From the NCBI GenBank assembly GCA_944323075.1, contig CALURC010000007.1, forward strand, positions 62,001 through 126,000: a stretch of DNA of 64,000 bases. Reading direction: 5' to 3'. Both the position numbers and the translations under genes were made by a program. The DNA is from an uncultured Alistipes sp. GTDB taxonomy: Bacteria > Bacteroidota > Bacteroidia > Bacteroidales > Rikenellaceae. Position 1 is the stretch's first letter. Each line of letters begins with the position of its first letter. The notes under the pieces are model-generated. The model saw only the letters and a list, made by a program, of their open reading frames with translations. It searched no databases and was not told the origin of the DNA. Shown here in pieces: positions 43,451 to 53,420 of the stretch.

Positions 43451-44296
43451 TTATTCGTCGATCGAGTGATAGGTTACGAGACCCTCCATCGGGGCTCGCA
43501 GGATCGTTCCGATCCGTAGGTTCATCTGTTGGGCGGACTCCTCCAAAATCGGCTGATAGTAGTAGGCGATGGAGCCGGTGAAGTGGATCGGAAGCTCAGC
43601 GTAGCGGTCGTATTGCATAACGTTGCGCCGGAAAAAGTCGGTAAATCCTTCCGAAACGATACGTCGGATTTCGGGAATCTGGAGGTTTTCAGCGATAAAC
43701 GGCGATAGACTGGCCAGAAAACGGTTGGGGAAGGGGCGTTTGTAGACGCGTTCCAAGATGGTGGCTGGGGTCAGATCGAACCGTTCGAGAAATTTTTCCT
43801 TCAGCGGGGAGGGCAGTTGATTTTTCAGACAATCGCCCACCAACCGCCGGCCCAATACGGCTCCGCTGCCTTCGTCTCCGAGAATGAATCCCAACGGCGA
43901 GACGTTGTTGCAGATTTGTTTCCCGTCGTAATAACAGGAGTTGGATCCGGTCCCTAAAATGCAGGCGATTCCGGCCGATCGCTGGCAAAGCGCCCTTGCA
44001 GCGGCCAGCATGTCGCTGTTGATCTCGATTGCGGCCGTAGGAAAGTGGGCGGCCAATGCGGCCCGGATGATTTCGTTTTTTTCGGGGAACGCACATCCGG
44101 CTCCGTAGAAAAAGATCCTGTCGATCGGAAAACCTGCCGTTGCTGGAACCAGTTCGGAGGCTATCTCACGTTCGATCTCGTCCGGAGTCTGGAAAAAGGG
44201 GTTGGTGCCCCGCGTCGAAATGCGTTTCTGAATGGAGTTGTTTTCGGCTATACACCAATCGGTCTTGGTTGAGCCGCTGTCTGCCAATAGAATCAT
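43451..44296 (-). CDS. BadF/BadG-type amino-sugar kinase (probable MurNAc/GlcNAc kinase)
   Basis: A 281-residue ASKHA-fold kinase. Phosphate-1 is LLADSGSTKTDW at residue 3, phosphate-2 is ACILGTGSNSCYYDG, followed by LGFILGDEGSGAVLGRRLVGDCL, and the adenosine motif is HFTGSIAYYYQPIL. Relatives include mammalian NAGK and the MurNAc kinase MurK described in the murTKQ operon of Tannerella forsythia. Lying between a DUF5009 membrane protein (4-base overlap) and murQ, it most likely phosphorylates MurNAc to MurNAc-6-phosphate. Substrate choice between MurNAc and GlcNAc is inference from context. Confidence 0.85.
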   Translation of the reverse strand: MILLADSGSTKTDWCIAENNSIQKRISTRGTNPFFQTPDEIEREIASELVPATAGFPIDRIFFYGAGCAFPEKNEIIRAALAAHFPTAAIEINSDMLAAARALCQRSAGIACILGTGSNSCYYDGKQICNNVSPLGFILGDEGSGAVLGRRLVGDCLKNQLPSPLKEKFLERFDLTPATILERVYKRPFPNRFLASLSPFIAENLQIPEIRRIVSEGFTDFFRRNVMQYDRYAELPIHFTGSIAYYYQPILEESAQQMNLRIGTILRAPMEGLVTYHSIDE

Positions 44297-45462
44297 ATCT
44301 TGATGTAGATTTTGCGTTTATACAAAGGGTACCCGATCAACCAGTTTACTCCAACGAAAAGCAAGGCATAGACCAATGATCCGAGCGTCGGTCCAAACAA
44401 AGGTTTGAGTCCCAATTGATAAAGTGCTCCGTGGAGGCTTATGTTTTCTGTTCCGTGAGGGATGTGGATGGCCCCCAACAGGATGGCCAGAATGGAGGCC
44501 GTGACGTACAGAAACAGCGGATTGATGCCGAACGATTCGAAGAAGAGGCTCCACCGTTTTTTCCCTTTTACGTCGATGATCCAGATGAGCAGGGCCAGCA
44601 GCGAAGAGGCCATGCCGCAGGTCATCAGGACGAATGTCGGAGACCACACCTTTTTATTGATCGGGCATCCGTAGCTGAGCAACCAGCCGACGAGCATCAT
44701 TGTTGAGCCGATCAAAAACAGTTTTAACAGTTTGTCAGAGGTTTTGGCTGGGGTACAGATCAGTTTTCCGCAGCAGAAGCCGATCAGTACATGGGCGATT
44801 GCAGGCAACGTGCTGAGCAATCCTTCGGGATCGAACGCGAGGTCCCCTTCGCGGTACATGTGTGCCGGTCCGAGTATCGCACGGTCCACCATGCCGACGA
44901 TGTTGGCTTCGGAGATCTCGAATCCGTGTCCGACCCACAGGATAACGGCATATCCGCACAGAAGGATTCCAATGATCCACGGAATCCGGTTATGTCGAAC
45001 CGTGACGGCGATCAGGGCGGCGGCTCCATAGCAGAGGGCCAGTCGCGGCAGAACGCCGAGGATACGTATCCGGTCGAACGTCCAGCACGAGCGTCCGAGG
45101 CGTTCCCAGAACGATATATCTTCGCTGCCCAAAGCATAGAACGTATTGCAGAAACGGGAGAACCATCCGATACCGAGTCCGATCAGGAAGATGACGACCG
45201 TACGGCGGATGATCTTCCGGATGACCGTTCCTTCCGGGCGGAAGTGATATTTATTCAGCGAAAGGTAGGTCGAAATTCCCATGATGAACATGAAAAACGG
45301 GAAGACCAGATCGGTCGGGGTCAGTCCGTTCCATGCCGCATGCCGCAACGGTGCATAAATAGCTCCCCAACTGCCCGGATTGTTGACCAGAATCATTCCG
45401 GCAATGGTCATCCCGCGCAGAATATCGAGGGCAAGGAGTCGTTTGTTGGTGGATGCTGTCAT
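44293..45462 (-). CDS. DUF5009 / NagX-like polytopic membrane protein
   Basis: A 389-residue protein with about ten membrane helices. The N-terminal RLLALDILRGMTIAGMILVNNPGSW...YAPLRHAAWNGLTPTDLVFPFFMFIMGI is the hallmark of the heparan-alpha-glucosaminide N-acetyltransferase-like / DUF5009 (COG4299) family. Members accompany GlcNAc or MurNAc catabolic genes in many bacteria, and the murTKQ arrangement of Tannerella forsythia is transporter-kinase-etherase in the same order as here. It may therefore move an amino sugar across the inner membrane, or acetylate it. The stop overlaps the kinase ATG by 4 bases. Confidence 0.8.
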   Translation of the reverse strand: MTASTNKRLLALDILRGMTIAGMILVNNPGSWGAIYAPLRHAAWNGLTPTDLVFPFFMFIMGISTYLSLNKYHFRPEGTVIRKIIRRTVVIFLIGLGIGWFSRFCNTFYALGSEDISFWERLGRSCWTFDRIRILGVLPRLALCYGAAALIAVTVRHNRIPWIIGILLCGYAVILWVGHGFEISEANIVGMVDRAILGPAHMYREGDLAFDPEGLLSTLPAIAHVLIGFCCGKLICTPAKTSDKLLKLFLIGSTMMLVGWLLSYGCPINKKVWSPTFVLMTCGMASSLLALLIWIIDVKGKKRWSLFFESFGINPLFLYVTASILAILLGAIHIPHGTENISLHGALYQLGLKPLFGPTLGSLVYALLFVGVNWLIGYPLYKRKIYIKI

Positions 45463-45485
45463 TTCTGGTGTCGAATATTATCTGT

Positions 45486-48400
45486 TTACTTCTCTTCGAA
45501 AAAGTCGAGAATCGATTTCATCAACCGATTCCGGTCCTCTTGTCCGAGTACCGTCTCGAACGGGAAGCCCAACGTACATACCCGGTGGGCTCCTTTGTAG
45601 GCGACACCGGCACTGAGGTTGTTCTCCGAGTAGCGGAATACGGTATAGGCATCGCTGTCGGTCGGCTCGATCGCGTCGGGCGACTCGACGATGTAGCACG
45701 TATCGTTCAGCGTGTGGTTGTAAGTGTAGTTGCCGTTCAGCGTGCGGTAGGGGGAGCTGACGCTTTTAACCCCTCCGTGCAGGGCGGCCCGTCCGGTCCG
45801 GAGTTTGATTTTCAATACTTCTGAGGCAAAATTTTGCGATACCTCGGTCGTGTCGCTGGCCCACAGATCACTTGCTACATAGGCTCCGCTGACGAACAAG
45901 TTTCCTCCCGCTGCACAATAGGATTTCAGTGCCTGTTGCAACGGTTCGGGGAAGGCGCGGAAGCGGGCCGGTTTTGCACCCCGGGCCACGACGGTTTCGC
46001 GTTGCTTGCCGAGGATCAGATCGACAGCCTTGTACTCCTTCAGATCGACCTCTCCATCCATGACCGATTCGTTGCTGCACGAGACGAACGAATATCCGGC
46101 CTCAGCGATCGATTTTCCGTGCAGGAAAGGGTAGTCGAACGTGTTGCCTGCGATCACCTCCTTTTCGTAATCTGCACGGCTTGCACCGAATCCTGCCGCA
46201 TCGTCGTCTCCATACGGCGTAGGACGCAGGAACTCGTATTGACTGCCGATATAGGAGATGTCCGATCCGTCGGGAACTCCGTGGTCGATCTCGTCGTAGA
46301 AGCCGGCTAGCGTCCCGTTGACAAAGCTGTACGGTGCACTGACGCGATCGAATCCATTAACGATCAGAACGGTATTTTCGTTCGTGGATGCATTTTTTGA
46401 ATTTGCAGCTCGGTAGACCGAGAGCGTTTCGGACGGGAAGCTCTCTCCGCCACGGTTCAAGGCCGCGATTTTGTAGCTTTGTATGGTGCCGGGAGTCACC
46501 TTGACACGGGTGTGGGTTCCTTCGACGATTGTCCCGTTGTCAAAGCCACCATCCCCGATGCGCGTGTAGAGGATGTAGCGTTCGGCATGTGCGGTGGGTT
46601 CAAGCGGGTCGTCGACCGGTTGCCAACTCAGTTCGGCGCTGTCGGCTGCGCAGAAACGGATCCGGAAATGGTCGACAGGCAGTGGCTGTACGACATACTC
46701 CTGTTTGTTCTGGAAAGCGAGAAAACGCAGGATCCCTTTGTAGATGGCTCGGCTCACGGTGAACCGGAAGCCCGGATCGAGTCCGTAGCGCATGTCGGCG
46801 AAATTTTGGTGGGAGAGCAGTTCGAGCAGCATACTCGGAACCTCCGGAACATGTGCCTCGAAATAGGAGTCGTTCCACATGCCGCGGCGCGACCAGTTCG
46901 GTTCGTAGAGGGCCTCGATATCGGAGACGATCTGCGTTTGGACCAGATCGGTCAGATCGCGGGACAACCAGCGTGATGTGCCGTTCGGGTAGAGACCGTC
47001 GGTTTTGTGCGTATAGTAGATGCCGAGCGTGCCGATGATCGAATCGTTGGGGGTGGTGCCTGCATCGGTGTGGAAGGCGAATGACAGGTCGATCGGAATG
47101 TGCATTCCCTCGCGGTCGGGGGCGTTTTTCGATCCACCGACCAGATAATTAACCCACAGTCCTCGACACAGATAGTCGTCGCGGTAGTCGCTGGTCAGAT
47201 TCGTCGGCGTGTAGACCGAATCGGGGAATCCGGCCCATTGGAGCCAGTATTTGGCACCTTCCGTGAAGCGGGGATAGCCGCTGACTTCGTATTGGTAGTC
47301 GATTTCGGGTTTACGTTGCTCTTCGGGCATGATGCGGGCGATGTTGCCCATGCCACCGCCGACCTTAACCGCATCGGCCGTAACGATCCGCCCCTCTTTG
47401 CGCGAAAGAGTACTCAGTGTAACCAATGCTTGGCTGTCGTTCGATGTCGAAACGTTTGAGTCATCGGACTGCGTGTTTGCGTCGAACTCAAAATGGCCGA
47501 GATAGATCCATGTCCCTCCGCCCATGGTCTGGTTGACCCGGAAACGGGTGGTTCCACCCTTGTGGTGTACGGTGTAGAGGGCGTCGTCCGTGCTGTTGGG
47601 AAGCGTTTTATAGGAGACGTAAACGGCATAGCGGCCGCTTTTCGGTATCTCTAACGTCCAACGGGCTTCACCAGCGTCGCTGGCTCGGGAAACGCTCTTC
47701 GTCTGGCGGTAGGTACCCGTGCGAAATGGGTTTTCCTTATCTTTATAGACGGCTTGCTTGTAGGCGAATCCGGCGCTGTCTCCGGTTGTCCACCCGTACT
47801 TCCCGGACTGCTCTTCATAGACCGGATGTGCAGCGGTCGAGGTGTCGTTATCTGCGATGACCTCTACCTCCTGCGTGTCGCGTTCGCGGGGCAGCAACAC
47901 ATAGGCTCCGGCCCGTTCAAGCATCGGAACCAAATAGGGCAGGACATAGCTTTGTGTATAAAGGTCTTCTACGATCTGAAAAATCCGGGCCCGTTGCCAC
48001 TCCCACCGGTTCAGCTTCGGTTCGAAGTAGTAGCCGTGACTTTGCCACATGGCGATGTGGCGCCCTGCCAGTCCGGCCGTTGGCTCGTAAGGCACATCGG
48101 CACGGATGACCAACGGATAGTCGTATTCCGTAGTGAACCGTTTCAGTTTCCGGTCGTTTTTCGATCGGAGCGGATGGGGTATCAGCGATTCGATCGGCTG
48201 GCCTTCTGTATACAGGACAACCTCCTTTTTCTGGAAATCGGAGGGTAGTATGGTCCGTATGCTGTCATATATGGCCGCTACATTGTCCTCCCGGAAGGGG
48301 ATATAAGCGCAATTTTCACTGGCATAGAGTTCGATCCGCTTCTTTTGTATTGCGACCGAATCGATCCGGATTTTGCCTGAACGCAACATCGTTTTGGCCG

Positions 48401-48530
48401 TGGCTGTCAGGCTTTCGCCGATTCGATTCCGTACATTGTCCGACAGTTCCTGTGCACTCGATCCGAACCAGCAGCAAAGTGCAATCAGGAGCACTGCCGC
48501 ACGTCGACCGAATTCCAACATCTTTTTCAT
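45486..48530 (-). CDS. Secreted N-acetylmuramoyl-L-alanine amidase with inserted golvesin-like domain
   Basis: A 1014-residue exported protein (signal to about 27). An Amidase_3-like fold is split: the first half (about 155-225) has GRHIAMWQSHGYYFE (His165) and VLLPRERD (like the usual TRxxD); the second half (about 455-590) has LSFAFHTDAG (His487) and VPSMLLELLSHQN (Glu570), matching zinc and catalytic positions. Between them sit about 230 residues with the golvesin C-terminal-like pattern (YRQTKSVSRASDAGEARWTLEIPKSGRYAVYVSY…TWIYLGHFEF). A fibronectin-III-like domain (about 610-700) and a class I glutamine-amidotransferase-like C-terminus follow. Databases tend to name such proteins xanthan lyases. 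In this operon cleavage of peptide from MurNAc is the sensible role. Confidence 0.8.
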   Translation of the reverse strand: MKKMLEFGRRAAVLLIALCCWFGSSAQELSDNVRNRIGESLTATAKTMLRSGKIRIDSVAIQKKRIELYASENCAYIPFREDNVAAIYDSIRTILPSDFQKKEVVLYTEGQPIESLIPHPLRSKNDRKLKRFTTEYDYPLVIRADVPYEPTAGLAGRHIAMWQSHGYYFEPKLNRWEWQRARIFQIVEDLYTQSYVLPYLVPMLERAGAYVLLPRERDTQEVEVIADNDTSTAAHPVYEEQSGKYGWTTGDSAGFAYKQAVYKDKENPFRTGTYRQTKSVSRASDAGEARWTLEIPKSGRYAVYVSYKTLPNSTDDALYTVHHKGGTTRFRVNQTMGGGTWIYLGHFEFDANTQSDDSNVSTSNDSQALVTLSTLSRKEGRIVTADAVKVGGGMGNIARIMPEEQRKPEIDYQYEVSGYPRFTEGAKYWLQWAGFPDSVYTPTNLTSDYRDDYLCRGLWVNYLVGGSKNAPDREGMHIPIDLSFAFHTDAGTTPNDSIIGTLGIYYTHKTDGLYPNGTSRWLSRDLTDLVQTQIVSDIEALYEPNWSRRGMWNDSYFEAHVPEVPSMLLELLSHQNFADMRYGLDPGFRFTVSRAIYKGILRFLAFQNKQEYVVQPLPVDHFRIRFCAADSAELSWQPVDDPLEPTAHAERYILYTRIGDGGFDNGTIVEGTHTRVKVTPGTIQSYKIAALNRGGESFPSETLSVYRAANSKNASTNENTVLIVNGFDRVSAPYSFVNGTLAGFYDEIDHGVPDGSDISYIGSQYEFLRPTPYGDDDAAGFGASRADYEKEVIAGNTFDYPFLHGKSIAEAGYSFVSCSNESVMDGEVDLKEYKAVDLILGKQRETVVARGAKPARFRAFPEPLQQALKSYCAAGGNLFVSGAYVASDLWASDTTEVSQNFASEVLKIKLRTGRAALHGGVKSVSSPYRTLNGNYTYNHTLNDTCYIVESPDAIEPTDSDAYTVFRYSENNLSAGVAYKGAHRVCTLGFPFETVLGQEDRNRLMKSILDFFEEK

Positions 48531-49984
48531 GATTTATGTTCTTTTTTTATCAATAGACACAGTCCGATAAAGGTAAACAATGCGTTGAATATGAGAAGTT
48601 CGTAGCTGAAGGAGTAGCCTCCGAACCACGCCTCAGAATTTTTTTGCAGGATGAAGCACAACACTGGAGCCAGCAGTGCCACGAGCGGAATCCAGCGGTC
48701 GCGGACCTGTTGCTTCATGAAGATGCCGAATGCGAAAAGTCCCAAAATCGGACCGTAGGTGTAGCTAGCCAGAATGTAGACGGCATCGACGACACTCGTG
48801 TTGTTCAGCAGATTGAAGATCAAGATGACCACTCCCATCATGACGGCCATGCCGATGTGGACCCGTTTCCGGATGCGGGCGGTCACTGTTTCGGAGTGTT
48901 TTCGTGTGCTGTCGAGAATGTCTACGGTGAATGACGTGGTCAGGGCGGTCAGTGCCGAGCCTGCTGCAGAGAAGGCGGCAGAAACCATACCGATGACAAA
49001 AAGTACCCCTACGACTGTCGGGAAATAGCCCTGTGTCGCGAGCATAGGAAAGACTTCATCGCTTTTCTCGGGAAGAGTGATTTGGTGTCGGGCAGCGTAC
49101 ATGTAAAGCAGAACGCCTAACATCAGGAACAGTGCGATGATGAAAAACTGCATGATTCCGCTGGTGATGATGTTCTTTTGTGAATCGCGGTGGTTTTTGC
49201 AGCTCAGGTTACGTTGCATCATGTCCTGATCGAGTCCCATGGTGGCGATTACGGTGAACACTCCGGCCAGAAACTGTTTGAGGAAGAACCGCTTGTCGTT
49301 CACGTCGTCAAAAAAGAATGTGCGTGAAAGATCGCTGTCGGCAACGGCCCGGAACATCGATCCGAAACCGAGATTGAGATCGGAGGCTATGTAGTAGATA
49401 CAGAGTCCGACACTGACGATCAGACAGAATGTTTTGAGGGTATCGGTCCAGATGAGCGATTTGACACCTCCCTGAAACGTGTACAGCCATACGATCAGCA
49501 TGGTTAGTGCCACGTTCCAGATGAAATCGACCCCGAGCGGATCGAATACCAGAAATTGCATCACGATGCAGACCAAAAAGATCCGGACGGCTGCGCCCAA
49601 CATTTTGGAGATAAAGAAGAACCATGCCCCGGTTTTGTAGGAGGATATTCCGAAGCGTTGCTGGAGGTATTCGTAGATCGAGACCAACTGCATCCGGTAG
49701 AAGAGCGGAATCAACACGAAGGCGATGATGAATTGTCCGACGACGAATCCCAACACCATTTGCAGGTACGAAAAATTATTTACCTCGACCCATCCGGGCA
49801 CCGAAATGAATGTTACGCCGGAGATACTCGATCCGATCATGGCTAAAGTTACAATGAACCAAGGCGATTTACGGTTTCCTACGAAAAATCCTTGATTGTC
49901 GGCTTTGCGACCGGTAAAATAGGCAACCGAAAACAGAACGACGAAATAGGCCGCGATAGTAATTAAAACAGCTATTGGACTCAT
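48527..49984 (-). CDS. Sodium:solute symporter (SSS family)
   Basis: A 485-residue, 12-13-helix inner-membrane transporter. The family signature runs through FTGRKADNQGFFVGNRKSPWFIVTLAMIGSSISGVTFISVPG near the N-terminus, with Na+-site residues in GMVSAAFSAAGSALTALTTSFTVDI. It is first in the peptidoglycan-salvage operon, its stop overlapping the amidase ATG by 4 bases. In this setting the cargo is probably an amino sugar or muropeptide; SSS members also carry sialic acid, so the exact substrate is open. Confidence 0.9.
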   Translation of the reverse strand: MSPIAVLITIAAYFVVLFSVAYFTGRKADNQGFFVGNRKSPWFIVTLAMIGSSISGVTFISVPGWVEVNNFSYLQMVLGFVVGQFIIAFVLIPLFYRMQLVSIYEYLQQRFGISSYKTGAWFFFISKMLGAAVRIFLVCIVMQFLVFDPLGVDFIWNVALTMLIVWLYTFQGGVKSLIWTDTLKTFCLIVSVGLCIYYIASDLNLGFGSMFRAVADSDLSRTFFFDDVNDKRFFLKQFLAGVFTVIATMGLDQDMMQRNLSCKNHRDSQKNIITSGIMQFFIIALFLMLGVLLYMYAARHQITLPEKSDEVFPMLATQGYFPTVVGVLFVIGMVSAAFSAAGSALTALTTSFTVDILDSTRKHSETVTARIRKRVHIGMAVMMGVVILIFNLLNNTSVVDAVYILASYTYGPILGLFAFGIFMKQQVRDRWIPLVALLAPVLCFILQKNSEAWFGGYSFSYELLIFNALFTFIGLCLLIKKEHKS

Positions 49985-50073
49985 GTCTGTTTGAGACTTA
50001 TTTAGTGTCGCTAAGGTACGACTTTTTATTAAAATTTTTTCAAATTTAATAAAATGTTAATGAATTTTCACTC

Positions 50074-51303
50074 CTATTGGCCGGATGGCACAGTCCATAA
50101 ACGGACCAAATTGATGATGGTTTGAACAGCTTTCTGCATGGTGTTGACCGAACAGTATTCGAATTTGCCGTGAAAATTCATTCCGCCCGTGAACAGGTTC
50201 GGACAGGGAAGTCCCCGATAGGATAGCTGGGCTCCGTCGGTTCCTCCGCGGATCGGCCGCACGAGCGGAGTGACGCCGCTCGTACGCATGGCCTCCATTG
50301 CCTTTTCGATCACCTCAGGATAGGGCTCGATCTGCTCGCGCATGTTGTAATATTGGTCCTTAATCTCCAGAGAGAGCACATTGGAACCGTATTTTTCGTT
50401 GATCAATGCGGCGGCATCCGACAGGAACTTTTTCTTGTGTTCGAACTTTTCGCGCGAATGGTCGCGGATGATGTACTCCGATGAGGCCGATTCGACGGTG
50501 CCTTGCATCCCGATCAGATGATAGAAGCCTTCATATCCTTCGGTGTGTTCGGGCCGTTGCGTGGCGGGGAGCAGGGCATGCAGGTCGTGGAGTACCTCTA
50601 TGGCATTGATCATTTTGTCTTTGGCATATCCGGGGTGGATGTTCCTGCCTTGTACGGATATTTTTGCCGAAGCGGCGTTGAAGTTTTCGTATTCGAGCTC
50701 TCCTTCGAAACCGCCATCCATCGTGTAGGCAAAATCGGCTCCGAACTTTTCGACGTCGAAAAATTCAACTCCCCGTCCGATCTCTTCATCCGGCGTAAAA
50801 CCGATCCGGATTTTGCCGTGTTCGATTTCGGGATGGTCCATAAGGTAGGCTGCTGCGGTCATGATCTCGGCGATACCGGCCTTGTCGTCGGCTCCGAGCA
50901 GGGTGGTCCCGTCCGTGACGATCAACCGGTGCCCCTTGAAGTGCTCCAGCTCCGGGAAATCGGAAACTTTCATTACCAGATCATCGTTCAGCCGGATGTC
51001 TTCGCCGTTGTACGATTCGATAATTCGGGGGTGAATATGCGTTCCCGACATGTCGGGGCTCGTATCGACGTGCGAGATAAAGCCGATCGTGGGAACTTTT
51101 TCGCAGCCCGTTGATGCCGGAATCGTTCCCGTTACATATCCGTGTGCGTCGATTTCGACCTCTTCCAATCCCATGCGAAGCATCTCTTCGAGCAGGTGGT
51201 TCAGCAGAATGAGCTGTTTGGCCGTTGACGGATAGGTGTCGCTGTTTGGATCACTCTGCGTATCGAATGCGACATATTGTAAAAAACGTTCTTCGAGTTG
51301 CAT
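50074..51303 (-). CDS. pepT: Peptidase T (tripeptide aminopeptidase)
   Basis: A 409-residue M20-family zinc metallopeptidase that releases N-terminal residues from tripeptides. Zinc and catalytic motifs are present: GFISHVDTSPDMSG, LLGADDKAGIAEIMTAA, FTPDEEIGRGVEFFD and the C-terminal IRGGTDGAQLSYRGLPCPNLFTGGMNFHGKFEYCS. The start MQLEERFLQYV at 51303 is set by the family N-terminus; the open frame upstream of it is the OPT transporter gene read in another frame. It follows the OPT peptide transporter by 29 bases, a coherent import-then-digest pair. Confidence 0.95.
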   Translation of the reverse strand: MQLEERFLQYVAFDTQSDPNSDTYPSTAKQLILLNHLLEEMLRMGLEEVEIDAHGYVTGTIPASTGCEKVPTIGFISHVDTSPDMSGTHIHPRIIESYNGEDIRLNDDLVMKVSDFPELEHFKGHRLIVTDGTTLLGADDKAGIAEIMTAAAYLMDHPEIEHGKIRIGFTPDEEIGRGVEFFDVEKFGADFAYTMDGGFEGELEYENFNAASAKISVQGRNIHPGYAKDKMINAIEVLHDLHALLPATQRPEHTEGYEGFYHLIGMQGTVESASSEYIIRDHSREKFEHKKKFLSDAAALINEKYGSNVLSLEIKDQYYNMREQIEPYPEVIEKAMEAMRTSGVTPLVRPIRGGTDGAQLSYRGLPCPNLFTGGMNFHGKFEYCSVNTMQKAVQTIINLVRLWTVPSGQ

Positions 51304-51332
51304 ATTTTTATGATTCAATCGATGTGTAAGCG

Positions 51333-53312
51333 TTAGTTTTTTGTCTTTTGAGAGCCGTAGCAGGTACGGATAAAATAGAGAATCAGCAGCAGGTACATGA
51401 TGACGGCAAGCACTCCGGCTCCGGTTGTCTGGCTCCATGACGAGGCGAACCAGTCGGCTCCGAAATATTTCAACAGGGCACTGACAACACCCATCAAGGC
51501 CCCTCCGGCAATGAATCCCGAGGCGATCAGTGTTCCCCGATCCTGACGTTTTTTGTTGACCTGCTTGTCTCGGTTGCGGTTGCTTACGAACCAGCTGAGC
51601 AATCCGCCTACCAGCAGCGGAGTATTCAGTTCGAGCGGAATGAACATACCCAATGCAAAGGCCAATGCCGGTACACCGATCATCGTTAGAATCAGGGCTA
51701 ATGCCGCTCCGGCAAAATAGAGCATCCACGGAGCCGAATCCCCCTCCATCAGAGGTTTGATCACGGCAGCCATTGCGTTGGCCTGCGGTGCGGCGAGGGC
51801 GTCTTCGCCCGTAAAGCCGTAGGTTTGGTTGAGCAGCAGAATCACTCCGGCGACCGTTGCGGCTGAAACGACGGTTCCCATAAATTTCCAACCCTCCTGA
51901 CGGGCGGGGGTGGTCCCGATCCAGTATCCGATTTTTAGATCGGTGATGAAGGCCCCGGCCATAGAGAGGGCGGTGCAGACTACGCCGCCGATAATGAGGG
52001 CTGCCGTCATGCCCGCTTCGCCGTTCAGCCCGATACTCGACAGGATCAGCGAGCAGAGAATCAGCGTCATCAACGTCATGCCCGAAACGGGATTCGTACC
52101 CACGATGGCGATGGCATTGGCGGCTACCGTTGTAAACAGGAAGGATATGATCGCGACGATGGCAATGGCTACCAGTGAATGGGTCCAGTGCTCGAGCAGA
52201 CCGAAGTGAAAAAAGAAAAGGGTCGTCAGCAGAACGGCGATCAAAAGGGAGAGAATACGCCGCATGGTGAGGTCCCGTTGGGTACGTTCAGTCGTTTCGG
52301 GGCTGTCGGTCCGTTTATGGATGAGTTCGGAGAATGCAAGTCCCAATGCCTGCCGGATGATGCGTGAAGAGCGAAAGATTCCGACCAATCCGGCCATGGC
52401 AATACCTCCGATGCCGATGTGGCGGACGTATGTCGAGAAGATGGTTTCCGGTGACATCGTTCCAGATAGAGCCGAGGGAAGGGTGCCGGTAAGGTTCAGC
52501 GAGTCGGCAAAGTATCCCCACAGAGGAATCAGTACGAACCATGCGGTGAACGATCCGGCACAGATGTAGGTGGCATATTTCAGTCCGACGATATATCCAA
52601 GCCCCAGTATCGAAGCTCCCGTATTGATTTTGAAGACCACTTTTGCTTTTTCGGCAATCAGTTCTCCGAAAGGGAGCAATCGTGTGGAGATTGTTTCGCT
52701 CCACCATCCGAAGGTCCCGATGATGAAGTCGTATAGTCCACCTATGATACCGCTGAAAGCTAGCAGTTTGGCCTGTGATCCTTTGCGCTCTCCGGAAATG
52801 AGTATCTCGGTGGTTGCGGCCGCTTCGGGGAAGGGAAGTTTCCCGTGCATGTCGCGGACAAAATATTTGCGAAACGGGATCAGCAGCAGAATGCCGAGGA
52901 ATCCGCCCAATAGAGAGGAGAGAAAGATCTGATAAAATGCGGCATCGAGTCCGAGAATGTAGAGTGCAGGGAGGGTAAAGATAGCACCGGCGACAATGAC
53001 GCCCGAGCTGGAGCCGATCGACTGGATGATTACATTTTGTCCCAGTATCTTTTTCTTGCTGAGCAGGTTTCCTACGCCCGCTGCGATGATGGCGATCGGG
53101 ATGGCAGCCTCGAACACCTGCCCTACCCGCAAGCCCAGATAGGCTGCAGCCGCAGAGAAGAGGATGGCCATGAGCAATCCGAACACGACGGAGTAGGGCG
53201 TAACCTCTTTGGGCGAGGATTCGGGCGGTAGGACGGGACGGTATTTCTCTCCGTCGGCAAGCTCACGGTAGGCGTTTTCGGGAAGTGAGGTCTCTTTTTC
53301 GGAACGGTCCAT
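51333..53312 (-). CDS. OPT family oligopeptide transporter
   Basis: A 659-residue polytopic transporter. The OPT core includes SVVFGLLMAILFSAAAAYLGLRVGQVFEAAIPIAIIAAGV near the N-terminus, YVRDMHGKLPFPEAAATTEILISGE, GLGYIVGLKYATYICAGSFTAWFVLIPLWGYF, and many later helices (about 14-16 in all). OPT proteins import peptides or metal-chelate complexes with protons. It is directly upstream of pepT, favouring di- or tripeptide uptake. The N-terminal 30 residues are cytoplasmic and charged (MDRSEKETSLPENAYRELADGEKYR). Confidence 0.92.
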   Translation of the reverse strand: MDRSEKETSLPENAYRELADGEKYRPVLPPESSPKEVTPYSVVFGLLMAILFSAAAAYLGLRVGQVFEAAIPIAIIAAGVGNLLSKKKILGQNVIIQSIGSSSGVIVAGAIFTLPALYILGLDAAFYQIFLSSLLGGFLGILLLIPFRKYFVRDMHGKLPFPEAAATTEILISGERKGSQAKLLAFSGIIGGLYDFIIGTFGWWSETISTRLLPFGELIAEKAKVVFKINTGASILGLGYIVGLKYATYICAGSFTAWFVLIPLWGYFADSLNLTGTLPSALSGTMSPETIFSTYVRHIGIGGIAMAGLVGIFRSSRIIRQALGLAFSELIHKRTDSPETTERTQRDLTMRRILSLLIAVLLTTLFFFHFGLLEHWTHSLVAIAIVAIISFLFTTVAANAIAIVGTNPVSGMTLMTLILCSLILSSIGLNGEAGMTAALIIGGVVCTALSMAGAFITDLKIGYWIGTTPARQEGWKFMGTVVSAATVAGVILLLNQTYGFTGEDALAAPQANAMAAVIKPLMEGDSAPWMLYFAGAALALILTMIGVPALAFALGMFIPLELNTPLLVGGLLSWFVSNRNRDKQVNKKRQDRGTLIASGFIAGGALMGVVSALLKYFGADWFASSWSQTTGAGVLAVIMYLLLILYFIRTCYGSQKTKN

Positions 53313-53420
53313 AGCGATGGAATTTTACACGATCCCCAAAAATACGAAAAATTGACGATTTTTTCTGCACGTCGGGCAGCGTGGCACTTTTCCGTATGGG
53401 AGAGGCGTGTTTACCTCCAT

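Noticed and set aside
51304-51891. N-terminal extension of peptidase T to a 605-aa product
   Set aside because: The extra codons overlap the OPT transporter gene in another frame; the family N-terminus starts at 51303.
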